Position numbers and translations under genes: made by a program
Part shown: positions 60,006 through 64,000 of the stretch, in pieces
Layout of the letters: each line of letters starts with the position of its first letter
Numbering within the stretch: the first letter of the stretch is position 1
Assembly (NCBI GenBank): GCA_963853835.1
Contig: OY970832.1
Coordinates: 25,662,208 to 25,726,207, forward strand
Direction: 5' to 3'
DNA length: 64,000 nt
Source of the DNA: Calendula officinalis
Taxonomy: Eukaryota; Streptophyta; Magnoliopsida; Asterales; Asteraceae
Notes under the pieces: model-generated
The model's input: only the letters and a program-made list of their open reading frames with translations
The model's database searches: none
Told to the model about the DNA's origin: nothing

Positions 60006-60430
60006 TGTAGAATAATATAGCTAAGTTTAGGTCTGATACTGAGTGATCAGTATTGGAACTCAGTATCAGTACTCAGTATCAGATAGTGATACTGAGTAGA
60101 AGGACTGAGTGATACTCAGTATAGTAACGGACTAAGATCAAATCCCTTGATCTTAGTCATTTTCCTTACTTAGTCCTTCGGTTACTCCTTTGCTCTTTAT
60201 GTAAGATCTCTATAACATTATAAATAGAGATCATCTTGCAAAGGAGTACTCACCAATTCACTTTACACATTCACATCTTTTGTAATTGATCAGTGGTCTT
60301 GTTATTCCGCAACAAGCCACACTTAGTGGATTTATACATTGACTATATTCTTGTGTTATCACTCTAATATTTCTCTAAGTATAATATTCTATCAATTAAC
60401 ATTATAAACCAGGGTTGTTGTGACCTAACA
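60006..60430 (+). mobile_element. Copia LTR 1 (about 425 bp) with tRNA-Met primer site and hairpin repeats
   Basis: Ends CCTAACA at 60430, followed by ACTGGTATCAGAGCGG with the initiator tRNA-Met primer site (60433-60444). The left end (TGTAGAATAA at 60006) abuts Athila gag and may be truncated. Within 60036-60122 the words ATACTGAG and CTCAGTAT alternate, including ATACTGA-GTGA-TCAGTAT at 60036-60053 and a longer pair at 60089-60096 with 60115-60122. It shares layout with LTR 2 but has diverged. Confidence 0.75.
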
Positions 60431-60444
60431 ACTGGTATCAGAGC

Positions 60445-61817
60445 GGTTCAAAGTTATCTACAACTTTGATGATCATATAACCCTATATATTGTTGAAGAT
60501 CAAGTCTTTTCATAAAGAAGAACAATGCAGAATTTTCGTCATATTCTGCGCACGGGTAGAAGAAATGCCGGATCTCCTTCGTTAATGGTCGAATATGTGT
60601 GAAATTTGAACAGGAGGTTCTCAACACACAGAAACACAGTCTGACCGTTCAGAATTGCAATTCGAGTTTCTGGTAGAGAGATATGTATGGCGCAAAAAGT
60701 CAGATTCTATGCTTTTTATTCCTTACTTTCTGGGCAGCCATGGTAGAAAAATCAAATCTCTTTCTTCAAACTTCTAATAAGCGTGAAATTTGGACAGAAG
60801 GTTCACCATAATGTTTTTAACGTTTTCACCATTCAGATCTTCAAAAGGAATCGTTTATTGAGAGATATATGTTTTTGAAGATTATTGACGAATATTTATG
60901 GTATGTTTTTGATTCTGCGCAACTCTGGTAAAACGGCTATTGTATCTTTTGTAACCGTTGGATTTTCATAAATTTTGGATATTATATCCATAACACATTC
61001 ATGTACTCGGTATCAAAATTTCAGACTGATCAGAATCGTATACTGAGAGATACATATTTTCAAAGTTGATGATTTTCTGATACTGACTGTCTCATACTGA
61101 GTGGTCAGTATGAGACCGCTGTGATCGTTTCAACCGATGGATCACTATGATTTTTGGATATGATGTTGAAGACAGGTATATGTATATTGTGTTAAAATTT
61201 AATAATGATCAGAAGATTCTACATGGAGATATGATTTTTCGAAGTTGCTGCAAAATTAGAGAAACGAAATTCTGAAAGCTGAATTTTACAAGTGAGTATC
61301 TTTCACATGTTTTTCTCTTTTTAATCATATAATATCATCTTAAACTGAGGAAATCCATAAGTTGATTGATTCTTTGGAGGGGTTTCAAGTCAAAGATAAA
61401 ATATACCGAACAGTTAAAGGTGAAAGTATATGATTCAGGGGGAGAAAAACTCAATGTGATATATATTTTCTCTTAATATGAAGCTAAAGTTCTTGAAGCT
61501 AAAGTGTTCATGCTAAGTTATTCAAGGGGGGGTACATGTCACATATTATTTTACAATCACTTGAATCGTTTCAAACTGAGGAAATCTACTAGTTGAATGA
61601 TTCGTGGGATATGTTTCATTTCAACTCAAATATACCAGACAGTTTGAGGAGGAGTCAATGATTGTGGGGGAGAAAAGTTAATGTGATATATATTTTCTTG
61701 AAGTACTTAGTGAATAAAGAATATGAAAAGATCTCAAAAAGAAGACCATACAAGACAAGATCGTTATTATTTATTAGGTTAAACATATTCATTTGTTATC
61801 ATCAGATAGGGGGAGAT
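60445..61817 (+). mobile_element. Copia non-coding interior: degenerate 182-bp repeats, hairpin and polypurine tracts
   Basis: No coding frame. Four degenerate units start near 60598, 60782, 60967 and 61147 (period about 182), each with a 'gtgaaatttgg(a/c)ca' start and an 'agagatatatgttttt(g/c)aa' core. Two further units of about 230 bp start near 61342 and 61573 (aaactgaggaaatc), each with a polypurine tract (61437-61449 and 61666-61677). A third tract (AGGGGGAGAT, 61808-61817) precedes LTR 2. Coding DNA has been lost or never existed here. Confidence 0.7.
61089..61116 (+). other. Perfect 12-bp stem, GTGG-loop hairpin
   Basis: GTCTCATACTGA (61089-61100), loop GTGG, TCAGTATGAGAC (61105-61116). 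This is the longest perfect member of the ATACTGA/TCAGTAT hairpin family found in the neighbouring LTRs. Confidence 0.9.
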
Positions 61818-62430
61818 TGTTAGGGTAGAAAACCCGATCAAACCTATTACTTTGTGAATCTGATGAACAAAGGAATATATAAGTTTAACTTATATAAATA
61901 ATCTTAGTGAAACTCGTCTCATACCGAGTTGGTCGGTATCTGGTCATACTGAGTTGGTCAGTATGAGGTGATACCGAGTTCACGGACCGAGCTCCACATA
62001 CTGAGTTAGTCGGTATAGTTCAGTCTCATACCGAGTTGGTCGGTATAGCTCAGTCATACTGAGTACACGGACCGACCAGTCCGTGAATGGTGCATTCCTT
62101 ATTTGAGTAATGAATCAAATCCCTTTAATCAAGGGATGCACTTATTAGAAATGGGAGTTACATATAGAATAGGGTTAATTGTAAAAACTCTATACATTAT
62201 AAATAGAGGTTTAGTATTTAGTTGTTAAGTATCCTTTTGGATCCCGGTTGATCACTTGTGTGGATCACCGGTAACCCAATTCTAAATGTAACACTTTGTG
62301 GAGTGTTCTTAGTTATTCCGCAACCAAGAACACATTTTATACGTTTGTGCTTAATAAGAATAATCGTATGACGTATATGATCTTGTCTTTACCGATTTTA
62401 TTAACAATATATGGGTGGTTGGGTCCTACA
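61818..62430 (+). mobile_element. Copia LTR 2 (613 bp) with four covarying hairpins and primer site
   Basis: Begins TGTTAGGGTA directly after a polypurine tract and ends GGGTCCTACA, followed by ATTGGTATCAGAGCAGG (primer site 62433-62444). So it has 3'-LTR context on its left and 5'-LTR context on its right, as in tandem or recombined elements. Hairpins: 61921-61939, 61944-61966, 61998-62016, 62028-62046, and a different one CACGGAC/GTCCGTG at 62066-62085. Confidence 0.82.
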
Positions 62431-62576
62431 ATTGGTATCAGAGCAGGTGGAGCTTGTTCTGGACCTGGAAGGTCAGCGGTGGCTGCAATAAAGCTTTGGG
62501 CTTGAATAGATGCAGTTAATGATGGAACATTTGCAGGCTGCACCTCTTCGAGCTTCATTGTCATCATCACACATCT
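62431..62576. other. Leader stub after LTR 2 primer site
   Basis: Short sequence between the primer site and the cut end of a minus-strand protease frame. Both strands are open for part of it, but neither translation matches a family I know. Confidence 0.35.
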
Positions 62577-62811
62577 GGCTGATACTGAGCAGATTGTGTT
62601 TAAGACCCTCTACATAGGCAACTCTTTTAAAAGTTATGTTGCATGCCTTGATCACACCATAACCTCTTGTCTTTCCCACCGAGTCATCTCCAAACTTGAC
62701 AGAAGGACCCTTCTCTGGAGTATATTTAAGAAGGTATTCCATACTGCCTGTCATATGTCTTGAGCAGCCACTATCTAAGTACCACTTTCTGTCACCCTGC
62801 ACAAGACACAA
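62577..62811 (-). pseudogene. SIRE-like copia protease, truncated
   Basis: The frame carries GDRKWYLDSGCSRHMTGSME with the protease active-site DSG, then VKFGDDSVGKTRGYGVIKAC and GLKHNLLSISQMCD, the normal protease C-terminal part that leads into integrase. Similarity stops after QMCD at about 62570, where LTR-2 leader sequence begins, so the rest of pol is missing. It lies 8 bases from gag in a different frame. Confidence 0.85.
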
Positions 62812-62819
62812 AATAAGAG

Positions 62820-64000
62820 TTAGTTCCTTTTAGGAACCCATTTTTGAATGGGACCTTTGGTGGGATAAACACAATTTGACTTGATCTCTTTATGTGGAGT
62901 GGTCGGTATCACCTCAGGGGTAACTTTAGAAGTTTTCTTTGGTGATACTGACTTAGTTTCTCTCCTTTTCTTTGGTACTGAGTACCTAGAACTTGAGAGA
63001 TCAGTCCAGCATTCATCTCCCTTATGACCAGTATGATGACATCTATAACATTTTCTAGGTCTATTTCTAAACATATTTTCATATGGTATTTTAGAAAAAT
63101 GTTTCACTTTTGGTAGGTCAGTATGAACGAGTTTTGCAAATTGTTTACTTAAAGATTTGACCTGATCACCAAGTGTTTTTAAAACATTAATTTTGTTATT
63201 TCTAATAGATGTATTAACATTGTTTTTAACTGGTTTAGGAGATGGATGATCTGGTTGCTTATTTTTATTTGGCAGAGAAGTCTTTTTAATTTTATTAGTG
63301 GTAGACTTCTTGTCTTTGCCAACCAAAGACCTAGTTGAAGTTGTCTTTTGTTTATCATGTTTTGAAGGAACAACTTTAACAGGTTCTTTAGATGTCTCAG
63401 TATATAATGTTTCTGTTCCTGCAACTTCTGTATTTATAGAAGTTGTTTTATTATCATTATATAATTCAAAAGTTGTTGTATTAAATAATAATTCAAAAGG
63501 TGGAACAGCAGAAGTGTCATACTGAACTATTGGTAGCTCGGTATCAGAAATTTCTGTTATTTGAAATTCAATACTGAGTTCTTGTAGCTCAGTATAGCAC
63601 TTTGAGCAGATGGAAGGACCAATAGGTTTTTCTAAAATTTCATTTTCTTCATCATCTGACTCAGTTTGACATCCAACTTCACATAAAGTTTTAGCTTTTA
63701 CAAAATTAATAGGGTTCATAGTAGAAAACTCTTCAAATAAATCAGCAAAATTGTTCCTGTTTTTAAATTGAGGATCAACACCAAGTGCAACCCTCACATT
63801 TTCTGGAAATTGTTCATTTAAACATTTATTTAATTTTATTGAAGCATTTCCCCAAGATTTACACTGTTTTTCAAATTTCTCTTTTTCAAGTTTGTGTAAA
63901 TAAGCTTTATCAGCTAATCTTTGGTTAATGTCTTTTAAATCTGAATAATTTAGTTCTAAATCTTTATATTTTGCTAATTTATCCAAGTTTTCATTATTTA
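62820..64000 (-). CDS. SIRE-like copia GAG, C-terminal part (runs off the window)
   Basis: The frame is open from the window edge to TAA 62820-62822. Visible parts: a coiled-coil region (KLAKYKDLELNYSDLKDINQ), an acidic Ser/Thr-rich centre, a Lys-rich tract (KDKKSTTNKIKKTSLPNKNK), one CCHC knuckle (CYRCHHTGHKGDEC) and the typical end GPIQKWVPKRN. The pol frame begins immediately after in another phase. Words related to ATACTGAG/CTCAGTAT recur even inside this coding DNA. The start lies outside the window. Confidence 0.85.
   Translation of the reverse strand, partial: NNENLDKLAKYKDLELNYSDLKDINQRLADKAYLHKLEKEKFEKQCKSWGNASIKLNKCLNEQFPENVRVALGVDPQFKNRNNFADLFEEFSTMNPINFVKAKTLCEVGCQTESDDEENEILEKPIGPSICSKCYTELQELSIEFQITEISDTELPIVQYDTSAVPPFELLFNTTTFELYNDNKTTSINTEVAGTETLYTETSKEPVKVVPSKHDKQKTTSTRSLVGKDKKSTTNKIKKTSLPNKNKQPDHPSPKPVKNNVNTSIRNNKINVLKTLGDQVKSLSKQFAKLVHTDLPKVKHFSKIPYENMFRNRPRKCYRCHHTGHKGDECWTDLSSSRYSVPKKRRETKSVSPKKTSKVTPEVIPTTPHKEIKSNCVYPTKGPIQKWVPKRN

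Overview
This window is nuclear DNA of a flowering plant, most likely a eudicot. The evidence is many short exons with GT/AG borders, a chloroplast-targeted SecY with a transit peptide, a plant-type diacylglycerol kinase, and plant-only retrotransposon groups (Athila, Tat and chromovirus Ty3/gypsy; Ty1/copia with initiator-tRNA-Met primer sites). The composition is AT-rich. An Asteraceae source would fit, but the sequence does not prove it. All calls were made by reading the sequence, with no database search.

Region by region: 1-5177 is a graveyard of retrotransposon pieces. A Ty3/gypsy integrase-chromodomain gene is split by a 2.9-kb solo LTR that still has perfect 5-bp target duplications. 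5178-7093 holds a (GTAT)n microsatellite and the first of three copies of a small element with palindromic ends. 7094-26111 is the gene island, with four genes whose exons I could join in frame throughout: a diacylglycerol kinase (minus, 12 exons, 482 aa), a TsaA/TrmO-family tRNA N6-methyladenosine methyltransferase (minus, 9 exons, 345 aa), a secreted sialidase-like beta-propeller protein (plus, 9 exons, 370 aa) and the plastid translocase SecY (minus, 8 exons, 546 aa). The TrmO and sialidase-like genes are divergent and share a 660-bp upstream region. The spaces between genes carry MITE- and MULE-type elements, several with clear terminal repeats and target duplications.

26437-49670 is one large nest. 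The outer element is a minus-strand Tat-type Ty3/gypsy element. It has LTRs at both ends, gag, protease and reverse transcriptase on the minus strand, and a spliced plus-strand (antisense) ORF of the 'gypsy-type transposon' family next to its 3' LTR. Two copies of a gag-only copia element (TR-GAG type) lie inside it, one with perfect target duplications. The protease region is folded into a 406-bp, about 96-97% identical inverted repeat. A second LTR-plus-antisense-ORF fragment interrupts gag.

49922-50195 is a relic of the C-terminus of a class II trehalose-6-phosphate synthase gene, cut by an Athila LTR. The Athila element runs to about 60005 and contains a young, nearly intact 6.3-kb copia element at 51642-57947 with 313-bp LTRs, gag and a 1154-codon pol. 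60006-64000 holds two related copia LTRs, a leader with degenerate tandem repeats, and the minus-strand gag and protease of a SIRE-like copia element. Across this last region a short hairpin motif (ATACYGA, 4-5 nt loop, TCRGTAT) recurs with compensatory base changes. I see no ordinary protein system spanning genes here. The strongest candidates for something undescribed are structural: the covarying hairpin arrays in two unrelated LTR families, and the protease inverted repeat that could produce silencing RNA.
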